9,689 nt of DNA from EsbW-18 sp033811555 (GTDB taxonomy: Bacteria > Patescibacteriota > Minisyncoccia > Phycocordibacterales > EsbW-18). The translations under genes and the position numbers were made by a program. The DNA is taken from assembly GCA_033811555.1 (NCBI GenBank), contig JAPXOG010000024.1, positions 1-9,689 on the forward strand. Direction: 5' to 3'. This document shows positions 1-6,187 of this stretch, one piece after another (the first letter of the stretch is position 1; each line of letters starts with the position of its first letter). The notes under the pieces were generated by a model that did not search any database, was not told the origin of the DNA, and saw only the letters and a list, made by a program, of their open reading frames with translations.

Positions 1-292
1 TTAAGTCATCTCTATACAAACGAAACAAAAATATAAATAACAAGCCTGTCAGTATCTCTACCAGAGGATACTGCCAGGAAATTGCAGATCGACAAGTTCT
101 ACATCGCCCTCTTTGATAAAGAAAACTAATAATAGGAATAAGTTCGTACCAGCGCAATTGCGCACCGCACGACGCGCATCCAGAACGGCCATGCACAGAG
201 CGACCCGTGTTATAGCGAAGTGATACTACATTTAAGAAACTTCCTACTACACTTCCGAATGCGAATAATAAGAAAAGTTCTAAATTATTCAT
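1..292 (-). CDS. pilD: Prepilin peptidase PilD, N-terminal part (cut by window edge)
   Basis: The reading frame starts at ATG 292-290 and stays open through base 1, giving 97 visible codons; the C-terminal aspartyl-protease part lies outside the window. The family cleaves the leader of type IV pilins at the inner membrane and usually methylates the new N terminus. The visible part is the N-terminal domain: a first membrane helix (about residues 4-25) with FGSVVGSFLNVVSLR, a family signature, then two CxxC pairs, CASC (39-42) and CRTC (64-67), the zinc-binding tetracysteine of classical PilD enzymes. RWYELIPIISFL (47-58) and the start of a second helix (about 77-92) follow. It lies downstream of pilA on the same strand, but a strong terminator separates them and it has its own candidate promoter. 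No Shine-Dalgarno precedes the ATG. The identification is firm; presence of the catalytic aspartates cannot be checked here. Confidence 0.93.
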   Translation of the reverse strand, partial: MNNLELFLLFAFGSVVGSFLNVVSLRYNTGRSVHGRSGCASCGAQLRWYELIPIISFLYQRGRCRTCRSAISWQYPLVEILTGLLFIFLFRLYRDDL

Positions 293-298
293 AAGAAT

Positions 299-307
299 AG
301 TATAGCA
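299..307 (-). promoter_or_regulatory. Candidate promoter for pilD (extended -10)
   Basis: On the minus strand TGCTATACT fits an extended -10 element (TGnTATAAT), 6 bp before the pilD ATG, so transcription would start at or very near the start codon. The -35 region is weak (GTCGCA at 321-326, three of six matches) and touches the palindromic repeat at 325-365. The same TGnTATAYT form occurs before pilM, the 8844-9452 gene and the tRNA. Confidence 0.5.
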
Positions 308-324
308 TTTTTATATGATTTGCG

Positions 325-365
325 ACTTAGAAGTTTAACTTCCTTTAGAAGTTAAACTTCTAAGT
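325..365. repeat. Perfect 18-bp inverted repeat made of two GAAGTTWAACTTC palindromes
   Basis: Left arm 325-342 (ACTTAGAAGTTTAACTTC) is the exact reverse complement of right arm 348-365, with a 5-base spacer CTTTA. Each arm contains its own palindrome: GAAGTTTAACTTC at 330-342 and GAAGTTAAACTTC at 348-360, with centres 18 bp apart. The element lies between the pilA terminator and the pilD -10 box and overlaps the expected pilD -35 region. A third copy of the core is upstream of pilA at 947-967. It could be an operator for a dimeric regulator, an RNA hairpin, or a dispersed palindromic repeat. Confidence 0.9.
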
Positions 366-370
366 ATATT

Positions 371-400
371 AAAAAAATCCCGGCAAGCCGGGATTTTTTT
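371..400 (-). terminator. Intrinsic terminator of pilA (probably bidirectional)
   Basis: A7-TCCCGGC, then AA, then GCCGGGA-T7 forms a perfect inverted repeat. The practical hairpin has a TCCCGG/CCGGGA stem with a 4-base loop. Read on the minus strand it begins 17 bases after the pilA stop and is followed by seven T residues. The mirror-image T run would also stop plus-strand transcription. It separates pilA from pilD. Confidence 0.93.
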
Positions 401-417
401 AATTCAGAAAACTCAAA

Positions 418-837
418 CTATGGTCGTACGCAGTATTCGCCATTGCTTTTATCACATGAAACATTACTGTAACCAGTAGCACTGGCGTTACTTAGAAGTG
501 CCGAGTGGTCTTTATCTTCAAGGGTTGTATATAGAATATAATCTGTTTCGGTTGAAGAAGCTACGTAACCATATAAATCACTTGACAGAGGAGGAGTAGG
601 CCATACTGGGATATATTCTGGTACAAGATCTGTAGTTGCCACAGGGTATTTTCGATTCGAATCAAAATAAAGTTCAAGAGCCAGCTTAACCTGACTTATA
701 TCTGAAATACGCTTTGCGTCACGACCCTTTTTACGTGCGCTGTTAAGAGATGCTAATACAACTGATGAGAGAATTCCGATGATTGCGATAACCACCAGAA
801 GCTCAATGAGGGTAAAACCCTTTGTAAATTTCTTCAT
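418..837 (-). CDS. pilA: Type IV pilin / PilA-like prepilin
   Basis: This 139-residue protein is the structural subunit, or a pilin-like subunit, of the pilus fibre. It starts with a short basic leader and the class III signal KGFTLIELLVVIAIIGIL. Cleavage is predicted between Gly7 and Phe8, leaving Phe as residue +1 and Glu12 as the conserved Glu5 of the mature pilin. The hydrophobic helix continues to about residue 30, then RKKGRDAKRISDISQ and KLALELYFDSNRKYP, typical of the start of pilin globular domains. Cys128 and Cys136 near the C terminus could close a small disulfide loop like the D-region of type IVa pilins. It has a candidate promoter at 884-910 and a terminator right after the stop (TAG), so it is probably transcribed separately and more strongly than the assembly genes. 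It is the only pilin here; whether it is the major or a minor pilin cannot be told. Confidence 0.93.
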   Translation of the reverse strand: MKKFTKGFTLIELLVVIAIIGILSSVVLASLNSARKKGRDAKRISDISQVKLALELYFDSNRKYPVATTDLVPEYIPVWPTPPLSSDLYGYVASSTETDYILYTTLEDKDHSALLSNASATGYSNVSCDKSNGEYCVRP

Positions 838-883
838 ATGAAAGATAAAACCTTATAAATAAAAGCTTATAATAAGCCCTTTT

Positions 884-910
884 ATTATAGACCGCTTCTT
901 CAAGAGCCAA
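884..910 (-). promoter_or_regulatory. Candidate pilA promoter
   Basis: On the minus strand a perfect -10 hexamer TATAAT (884-889) lies 15 bp downstream of TTGGCT (905-910), a partial -35 with a short spacer. The expected start is about 40 bases before the pilA ATG. The only purine-rich candidate ribosome site, AAGG, is 13 bases from the ATG. The 152-bp gap after pilC supports independent transcription. Confidence 0.5.
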
Positions 911-918
911 AATCCCCC

Positions 919-927
919 TGTGGATAA
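919..927 (-). promoter_or_regulatory. DnaA-box consensus upstream of pilA promoter
   Basis: The minus strand reads TTATCCACA, the exact E. coli-type strong DnaA box, 8 bp upstream of the candidate pilA -35. It is a single site, not an origin cluster, and could be chance. A second DnaA-like site overlaps the pilN promoter at 6974-6982. Confidence 0.35.
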
Positions 928-946
928 GAATACAGTGCAATTTTCC

Positions 947-967
947 CTTAGAAGTTAAACTTCTAAG
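947..967. repeat. 21-bp palindrome upstream of pilA (third copy of GAAGTTWAACTTC)
   Basis: CTTAGAAGTT, a central A, then AACTTCTAAG: a perfect 10+1+10 palindrome. Its core GAAGTTAAACTTC (951-963) is identical to the copy at 348-360. It starts 22 bases after the pilC stop on the minus strand and lies 36 bp upstream of the candidate pilA -35. No T run follows on the minus strand, so it is not an ordinary terminator of pilC. Together with 325-365 it brackets pilA. Confidence 0.9.
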
Positions 968-989
968 TGAGTCGAAATTTCCTAACCTA

Positions 990-2198
990 TTAAATTCCTG
1001 CAGAAATGTTGTAAATAGGAATAAGTACCGAGGCAAGCAACACTCCTACCCCAAGACCCAACAAAACAATCATGGCCGGCTCAATGAGATCAACTAGGGT
1101 ATCCACAGCATTTTTAACCTCACGATCATAGAAATGAGCAAGTGTTTTGAGAATTGTTGCAAGTTCACCTGTCTCTTCACCAATTCGTATCATCTGCGTC
1201 ATAATTGATGGAATGTGCGGACTCCCCGACATAGAATCAGCTACAGAAGAACCTCCCCGCACAGACTCAACTGCTTTCCGAAGTGCTTCTTCGAACAGAG
1301 AGTTCCCAACTACTTCTGCCGAAATTTCTAATCCTCGCAACATAGGGATACCTGCTGAAAGCATAGTATGCATGTTATCCGCTATACGCGAGAGATATAA
1401 TTTGCGATACAAATCGCCTAGATACGGGATTGAAATTTTAAGTCGCGATAACAATCTTTCTCCATCTGTGGTACGCAAATACCTAAATGCCCACACTCCT
1501 CCAAGCACAAGAAGTACCAATACAAACAATCCATAATCAACGAGAATATTTGAAATACTAATGACTGCTTTCGTGTACACCGGAATCTCCTGCCCTGAGT
1601 CCATTAAAATAGATGATAGCTTTGGTATAACAGTGGTGAACATCAACACCATAACTGAAACAAACACCGCTATGACAAATGAAGGATATATGAGAGCATT
1701 GCGTGCTTTGCTTGTCACTTCGTACGTACGATCAAGATAATCGGCAAGATACGAAAAAGTCTGATCCAACTTTCCAGATTCCTCTCCAGCCTTTACCATA
1801 CTCACATAAAATGATGAGAAAACCTTAGGATGTTTTTCAAGTGCCTTTGCAATAGCAGAACCTGCCTGTAAATCATTTGAGATCTCAATAAGTGCAGTGC
1901 GTAGTACAGGTTTATCGCTTTCTTCTGCTAGTAGACGAAATACTCGGAGCGCTGAAACTTGCGCTTCAAACAGAGTTGCTATTTGACGTGACAAAATGAC
2001 AAGGTCTTTATTGGATACACGCTGTAGAAATGAAAACGAGCCGCCTGCGACAGATCTCTTATCTTCTATCCTGCGAATTGAAGCAATAACAAGTTTCCGT
2101 GATTGTAGTGAGCGGATCGCTACATCTTCATTAAGCGCATCTATAGTTCCCTTTTTTTCGTTTCCGTCTTGATCAATTGCTAAGTAGGAAAACAACAT
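990..2198 (-). CDS. pilC: Type IV pilus inner-membrane platform protein PilC
   Basis: 402 residues, the usual length for PilC/PulF/GspF proteins, which sit in the cytoplasmic membrane and link the PilB and PilT motors to pilin polymerisation. An N-terminal segment (FSYLAIDQDGNEKKG, residues 3-17) is followed by two repeated T2SF domains. The first (about 65-190) contains MVKAGEESGKLDQTF (134-148); the second (about 268-395) contains the matching MIRIGEETGELATIL (336-350). This internal duplication is diagnostic. Membrane helices are predicted at about 170-192, 217-237 and 372-396. It is the last gene of the tight assembly cluster, only 3 bp after the small two-helix gene, and is followed by a 152-bp gap before pilA. 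No Shine-Dalgarno is seen before the ATG. Confidence 0.95.
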   Translation of the reverse strand: MLFSYLAIDQDGNEKKGTIDALNEDVAIRSLQSRKLVIASIRRIEDKRSVAGGSFSFLQRVSNKDLVILSRQIATLFEAQVSALRVFRLLAEESDKPVLRTALIEISNDLQAGSAIAKALEKHPKVFSSFYVSMVKAGEESGKLDQTFSYLADYLDRTYEVTSKARNALIYPSFVIAVFVSVMVLMFTTVIPKLSSILMDSGQEIPVYTKAVISISNILVDYGLFVLVLLVLGGVWAFRYLRTTDGERLLSRLKISIPYLGDLYRKLYLSRIADNMHTMLSAGIPMLRGLEISAEVVGNSLFEEALRKAVESVRGGSSVADSMSGSPHIPSIMTQMIRIGEETGELATILKTLAHFYDREVKNAVDTLVDLIEPAMIVLLGLGVGVLLASVLIPIYNISAGI

Positions 2199-2201
2199 AT
2201 A

Positions 2202-2342
2202 TTACTTTTTGAAAAAATAAGCTCCTATAAGAAGTGCCACAACTAAAATACCGAGGTATGGAAGTGAATTGGAATTAGCTCCTACTGCCACAAGCGTAAG
2301 TAGAACAACAAGACCTATACCGATATACAAAAGAGTTTTCAT
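2202..2342 (-). CDS. Small two-helix membrane protein (46 aa), function unknown
   Basis: This short reading frame fills the 172-bp gap between pilT and pilC. It starts at ATG 2342-2340, 28 bp after the pilT stop, and ends with TAA 3 bp before the pilC ATG, on the same strand. It encodes 46 residues: a short basic start (MKTLLY), a hydrophobic helix at about 4-22, a polar turn NSNSLP (23-28), a second helix at about 29-44, and a terminal KK. Lysines at both ends suggest both termini face the cytoplasm, forming a membrane hairpin. It has no pilin signal and I recognise no family. Position suggests a small accessory subunit of the pilus platform or motor. Support for coding: perfect fit between neighbours, a clean membrane pattern, and no other explanation for the gap. 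Alternatively it is an intergenic spacer that happens to be open. Confidence 0.7.
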   Translation of the reverse strand: MKTLLYIGIGLVVLLTLVAVGANSNSLPYLGILVVALLIGAYFFKK

Positions 2343-2370
2343 GTTAGGGAAAATAAATAACTACACTTGT

Positions 2371-3450
2371 TTAAATAAGTCTTTCAAGCACTGCCGGATT
2401 CAGAGAATGCATTCGAGCCATTTCAACTGTAATCTCTCCTCTACGAACTAGTTCCGCCAACGAGCGGTTCATATCAATCATTCCATATTCAGAACCAGTT
2501 TCAATGACTGTATCAATTTCATGAGTACGTCCTTCGCGAATAAGATTTGCCACTGCTTTATTATTGATAAGTAGTTCGTAAGCCGGAACAAGTCCACCTG
2601 ATACCCCCGCAACAAGACGTTGAGAGAACACACCGATAAGTGAAGTAGAGAGCTGCATACGTACCTGGTCCTGTTGTTCGGACGGAAAAGAATCGATTAT
2701 ACGGTCAATGGTTTGTGATGCATTATTGGTGTGAAGTGTAGACAAAACAAGATGACCAGTTTCTGCGGCAGTTACGGCAGTTGCAATTGTTTCCTGTCCG
2801 CGCATCTCACCGATCATAGCAACATCAACATCTTGGCGAAACATCTGTCGAAGTGCTATAGAAAAATCATTCGTGTCAATACGAACTTCACGCTGATTAA
2901 TCATCGATTTTTTCGGATCAAAAATATATTCAATTGGGTCTTCAATGGTTACTATGTGATCGGCACGCTCAGAGTTAATAATGTCAATCATTGCAGCAAG
3001 AGTTGTCGATTTACCATGTCCTACTGGACCAACAACTAGGAAAAAACCCTGCTCACGGCGCGCAAAATCTGCAAGTATTGTTGGCAATTGAAGTTCTTCT
3101 AGTGTGCGAATAGTACGGGGGATAAATCTAAGTACAATACTGATATTTCCACGAGAATATGAACAATTTCCTCGAAAACGCGCCTGATCATTATTAAAGC
3201 TATATGAAAAATCAATTTCTTTGTCGCGCAAAAAAATCTCACGCACATCGGGACGCACCAATAGCTTCATAAATGATTCCACATCACCCTGAGAAAGCGG
3301 TTCTTTTTTTACTAACGGCACTAGACTACCAGAAATACGAACTGTTGGGTGATATCCAACTGAGAGATGCAAATCTGAAGCACCTTGTTTAACTGTTATG
3401 TCGAGAAGCTCGTTGAGTTCTTTCTCGTACTCTTGTGTGTTTAAAATCAT
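2371..3450 (-). CDS. pilT: Type IV pilus retraction ATPase PilT
   Basis: 359 residues, typical of PilT. This hexameric cytoplasmic motor depolymerises the pilus, powering twitching and DNA pulling. N-terminal region: LLDITVKQGASDLHLSVG (15-32), the family's GASDLHL signature. Walker A is GPVGHGKS (141-148), where most PilT proteins have GPTGSGKS; glycines, lysine and serine are kept. The Asp box is around TIEDPIEY (168-175). Walker B is AMIGEMRGQET (211-221) with Glu215. The His box is GHLVLSTLH (232-240). AVANLIRE (299-306) matches the AIRNLIRE motif needed for retraction, which argues for PilT rather than an extension ATPase. The gene starts 4 bp after the pilB stop, so the two motors are probably co-translated. 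No Shine-Dalgarno is visible. PilU is an alternative name, but the retraction motif favours PilT. Confidence 0.93.
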   Translation of the reverse strand: MILNTQEYEKELNELLDITVKQGASDLHLSVGYHPTVRISGSLVPLVKKEPLSQGDVESFMKLLVRPDVREIFLRDKEIDFSYSFNNDQARFRGNCSYSRGNISIVLRFIPRTIRTLEELQLPTILADFARREQGFFLVVGPVGHGKSTTLAAMIDIINSERADHIVTIEDPIEYIFDPKKSMINQREVRIDTNDFSIALRQMFRQDVDVAMIGEMRGQETIATAVTAAETGHLVLSTLHTNNASQTIDRIIDSFPSEQQDQVRMQLSTSLIGVFSQRLVAGVSGGLVPAYELLINNKAVANLIREGRTHEIDTVIETGSEYGMIDMNRSLAELVRRGEITVEMARMHSLNPAVLERLI

Positions 3451-3454
3451 ATTA

Positions 3455-5269
3455 TTATTCTAACACAATTTCTTTATTGTGTGGCTCTTCCCCAGCATCG
3501 CCAGTATCCAGAACTACATCATCTTCTTCTTGTACAGTATCGTACAATCCTCCTAGCGTATTTACCTCTTCAAAAGGTATTAGACCTTTCATGCATTTAA
3601 TAATCGCATCTTCTTGCATAGTAATCATGCCCTGTTTACGTGCTATCTCAACGAGTCTTGGTTCTACAGGATTGGTTAAAACTACATTCTCAAGTTTTTT
3701 TGTCATTTCAACTAATTCAAATACTGCCATACGACCACGAGTACCGTTAGGACACTCAGAGGTAGGTTGAGCACCATACAAAACATTTGACCTAGGAATT
3801 TCCGCGCGAAACTTTTCTGGTAAATCTTCAAACAATGAATCAACCATTTTCTTATAACTGCCTTCAATCGGAATCTCTTTTCCTGCTCCGTCACACAGAC
3901 GGCGAACAAGACGTTGAGCTAATGAAAGAATCAACGTCGGCCCTATCAAAAACGGGTCCACACCTATATCGATAAGTCGCGGAATGACACCTATTGCGTT
4001 GTTGGTGTGTATGGTTGAAAGCACAAGATGTCCTGTAAGCGCTGCTTGAATTGCTAGTTGGGCGGTTTCTTTATCACGAATCTCACCGACCATTATGATG
4101 TCAGGATCTTGACGCAAAGTGGTGCGTAGACCTGAAGCAAATGTAAACCCTATTTCAGGACGTATTTGGGCCTGATTCATTCCTCGAATGCTGTATTCAA
4201 CTGGATCCTCAAGCGATAGTACATTTTTTGTTTCGCGATCAACTTCCTGAAGCATTGAATACAGAGTAGTAGTTTTTCCTGAACCAGTTGGACCCGAAAT
4301 GAGAATAATGCCATAAGGGCGTTTAATAGCGGAACGAATAATTTTTAGATGACGTTCTGAAAAACCTATTTTGTCCAACGGAAGTACTCCTATTTCTGAA
4401 GCGAGAATGCGGAGCACTACTTTTTCACCATAGTATGTGGGAAATGTTGATACACGAAAGTCTATTTTCTGACCTCCAATGCGTGCAGAAAAGCGGTTAT
4501 CCTGTGGTTTGCGCTTCTCATCCAACCTCATGTTTGAAAGAATTTTAACGCGCGCCACAACAGCAGAGTGCACTTTAAGTGGCAATGTCAGGTTGGTTGA
4601 AAGCTCTCCATCAACACGGAAACGAACGCGTACTTCTTCTGAGGTTGGTTCAATGTGTATATCTGAAGCCCCGGCTTCAATAGCATGTTTAAGTATCGTC
4701 GCAACTATCTTAGTTACAGGAGCGTCCTCCATAATATTCTCTTCCTCTTGTCCTCCACTTCGCGCATCTTTCAGTTTTTGAGAAAGCTCTTCTTCTTCTG
4801 CAGAAATTTCCATTTCAAGATCCGTGAGAGCCTTTGAGACCTCCCCAGTCAATCCTTGATACTGCTTAAGTATTTCCTCGAAATCATCGGGTGAAATAAG
4901 AAACAGCCTAAATGGCATGTCCATTTTCGTTGAAATAAATTGCAATGCATCGCGCGCCTCCACGTTATCAGGATCTAAAATACCAACATCAAGAACACCG
5001 TCTGAAACTCCAAGCGGAACAAATCGGTAATGACGAGCTGACTCCTCAGGAATATAGTTAAGTACTTCAAACGGAATACGATCAGTAACCGATCGAGTAG
5101 GTATCCCATAGTGAATACCTTTAGCCTGCAAAATATCAGCGGGAGATACTCCACGAAGGCGTAACACCTCTTCAATGGTTCTGCCGGTGTCTTTTACTTC
5201 TCTCTCAATCGCTGAAATCTCATCGCTATCAATAACACCCTTTTGTACAAGTCCATCTAAAAAAGACAT
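3455..5269 (-). CDS. pilB: Type IV pilus extension ATPase PilB
   Basis: 604 residues, in the GspE/PulE/PilB family: a cytoplasmic hexameric ATPase that drives pilin polymerisation on PilC. A MshEN-like N-terminal domain lies at about 1-140 (VSPADILQAKGIHYGIP, 41-57), followed by an acidic charged linker (about 151-182). The ATPase core starts near ASDIHIEP (201-208). Walker A is GPTGSGKT (326-333), the Asp box SLEDPVEY (352-359), Walker B IIMVGEIRD (391-399) with Glu396, and the His box GHLVLSTIH (413-421), then LAQRLVRRLC (450-459). The family's zinc-binding four cysteines are reduced to Cys459 and Cys506 (SECPNGTRGRMAVFE), so zinc binding is probably lost or changed. The C-terminal tail (about 575-604) is acidic. 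It is followed 4 bp later by pilT and preceded by the PilP-position gene. The degenerate MshEN region leaves c-di-GMP binding uncertain. Confidence 0.94.
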   Translation of the reverse strand: MSFLDGLVQKGVIDSDEISAIEREVKDTGRTIEEVLRLRGVSPADILQAKGIHYGIPTRSVTDRIPFEVLNYIPEESARHYRFVPLGVSDGVLDVGILDPDNVEARDALQFISTKMDMPFRLFLISPDDFEEILKQYQGLTGEVSKALTDLEMEISAEEEELSQKLKDARSGGQEEENIMEDAPVTKIVATILKHAIEAGASDIHIEPTSEEVRVRFRVDGELSTNLTLPLKVHSAVVARVKILSNMRLDEKRKPQDNRFSARIGGQKIDFRVSTFPTYYGEKVVLRILASEIGVLPLDKIGFSERHLKIIRSAIKRPYGIILISGPTGSGKTTTLYSMLQEVDRETKNVLSLEDPVEYSIRGMNQAQIRPEIGFTFASGLRTTLRQDPDIIMVGEIRDKETAQLAIQAALTGHLVLSTIHTNNAIGVIPRLIDIGVDPFLIGPTLILSLAQRLVRRLCDGAGKEIPIEGSYKKMVDSLFEDLPEKFRAEIPRSNVLYGAQPTSECPNGTRGRMAVFELVEMTKKLENVVLTNPVEPRLVEIARKQGMITMQEDAIIKCMKGLIPFEEVNTLGGLYDTVQEEDDVVLDTGDAGEEPHNKEIVLE

Positions 5270-5284
5270 ATTATACGCGTACGT

Positions 5285-5638
5285 TTAAAAAGCCGCGCTA
5301 ACATCAATAACATCATCGTTCTGAGTCTGTGGGATATCACCATCACTGCCAATCGGTGCAAACGGATTCTGTCTCGACACAGGTTCTGGAATAAGCTTAA
5401 CAGTAAAATCAAAAAGAGTTAGAAATGTTTCATTTCGGAAAAAATCACGGTCAAGATGAATTGAGCGGAGTTCCGACAGTAGCATGATAAGCTCGCTGTT
5501 TTCCGCCGATAATCCTTTCGTAGATGAAACAGCTCCTATTACCGGTTCCTCTTCCTTCTTTAAAAACGTTGAATACAGAACAAATAACGCAATTATTGCA
5601 GCTAGAATAATGATTGGTTTTTTATATTTCTGAAACAT
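5285..5638 (-). CDS. Single-pass membrane protein in the PilP position
   Basis: 117 residues. A short basic N terminus (FQKYKKP) precedes one membrane helix at about 8-24, so the rest is probably extracytoplasmic. A predicted helical stretch follows (about 44-62), then RQNPFAPIG (89-97) and an acidic, polar C terminus. In Gram-negative T4P operons PilP is a lipoprotein that binds PilNO and connects to the secretin PilQ, and its family often carries an R-x-PF-x-P stretch. Here there is no lipobox, no recognisable PilP beta domain and no secretin gene. The PilP assignment therefore rests on gene order (directly after pilO, 6 bp gap, and before pilB) and the NPF motif. A reasonable reading is a reduced PilP analogue that stabilises the PilN-PilO complex in a cell without an outer membrane. 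Alternatively it is an unrelated clade-specific accessory protein. Confidence 0.85.
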   Translation of the reverse strand: MFQKYKKPIIILAAIIALFVLYSTFLKKEEEPVIGAVSSTKGLSAENSELIMLLSELRSIHLDRDFFRNETFLTLFDFTVKLIPEPVSRQNPFAPIGSDGDIPQTQNDDVIDVSAAF

Positions 5639-5644
5639 AAATGT

Positions 5645-6178
5645 TTAGCGAAGCCAGTATGTTTGTGCTCGTACACTATAGGTAGTGAGTCCAAGTGCAT
5701 CTGGCTGACCAAACGAGATGCTTGTAATATCCAGCAGGCGCATACTTCGCTCTACATCTGCAAGAAACGATTTAAATTGTTCGTATGTTGTTGCAATACT
5801 AAACGAAATATTCGCTATTCCATAAGAACGACCATCGGGCCCCGTAGCCTTCCCTTCCTCATTTCCTGTTACAGACACATTTGCAATAAATAAGCCGTGT
5901 CGATCTGCAATACTATCCACATCAATGATTAAACGTACAGCATCAATTGAATCCGGAATCATTGTGTTGAGCTTTTTGATCTCTTCAGGAGTAAATGTAT
6001 TGTATTGCACAGTCAATTTATCACGAAGCTCTGTGAGCTCTTTTGCTTTTGTAAGTGCCTCATCAAGCTGTGCGACTTTATCACGCACAGGTTTTGTATT
6101 CTGATATTTAGGATTAGTAAACCCAAAAAACAGAGCAACTGATACAACTATGAGTATGATACCTGAAATGAAACGCAT
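5645..6178 (-). CDS. pilO: Type IV pilus alignment protein PilO
   Basis: 177 residues. One N-terminal membrane helix (about 4-20) is followed by a charged heptad-like stretch (about 28-56), probably a coiled coil. A compact domain follows with MIPDSIDAVRLIID (73-86), IADRHGLFIANVSV (90-103) and YEQFKSFLADVERSMRLLDI (132-151). This order, one helix, coiled coil and a small ferredoxin-like domain ending in strands, is that of PilO, which pairs with PilN outside the cytoplasmic membrane and aligns the pilus machine. It is somewhat shorter than the roughly 200 residues of Gram-negative PilO. It lies 9 bp after pilN and 6 bp before the PilP-position gene. The leader is AT-rich with no Shine-Dalgarno. 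Confidence 0.88.
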   Translation of the reverse strand: MRFISGIILIVVSVALFFGFTNPKYQNTKPVRDKVAQLDEALTKAKELTELRDKLTVQYNTFTPEEIKKLNTMIPDSIDAVRLIIDVDSIADRHGLFIANVSVTGNEEGKATGPDGRSYGIANISFSIATTYEQFKSFLADVERSMRLLDITSISFGQPDALGLTTYSVRAQTYWLR

Positions 6179-6187
6179 GTTTATTTA

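Noticed and set aside
919..927. Replication origin suggested by the DnaA box
   Set aside because: Only isolated boxes are present, with no cluster, no AT-rich unwinding repeats and no dnaA or dnaN nearby.
325..967. CRISPR array or transposon ends formed by the palindromes
   Set aside because: Only three copies with irregular spacing, no spacers of equal length, no transposase gene and no target duplications; what lies between them is an ordinary pilA gene.
803..1036. Minus-strand 77-codon reading frame across the pilC-pilA gap
   Set aside because: It overlaps the ends of both pilA and pilC in other frames and contains the palindrome and promoter; no protein pattern is visible.
2731..3039. 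Plus-strand frames inside pilT, pilB, pilC, pilN and pilM (for example 2731-3039, 4479-4781, 1147-1536, 6273-6623)
   Set aside because: All lie antisense to strongly conserved genes and show no family motif; they are shadows of real coding sequence.
5264..5284. TATAAT directly before the pilB ATG as a promoter
   Set aside because: The hexamer abuts the start codon, so transcription would begin inside the gene.
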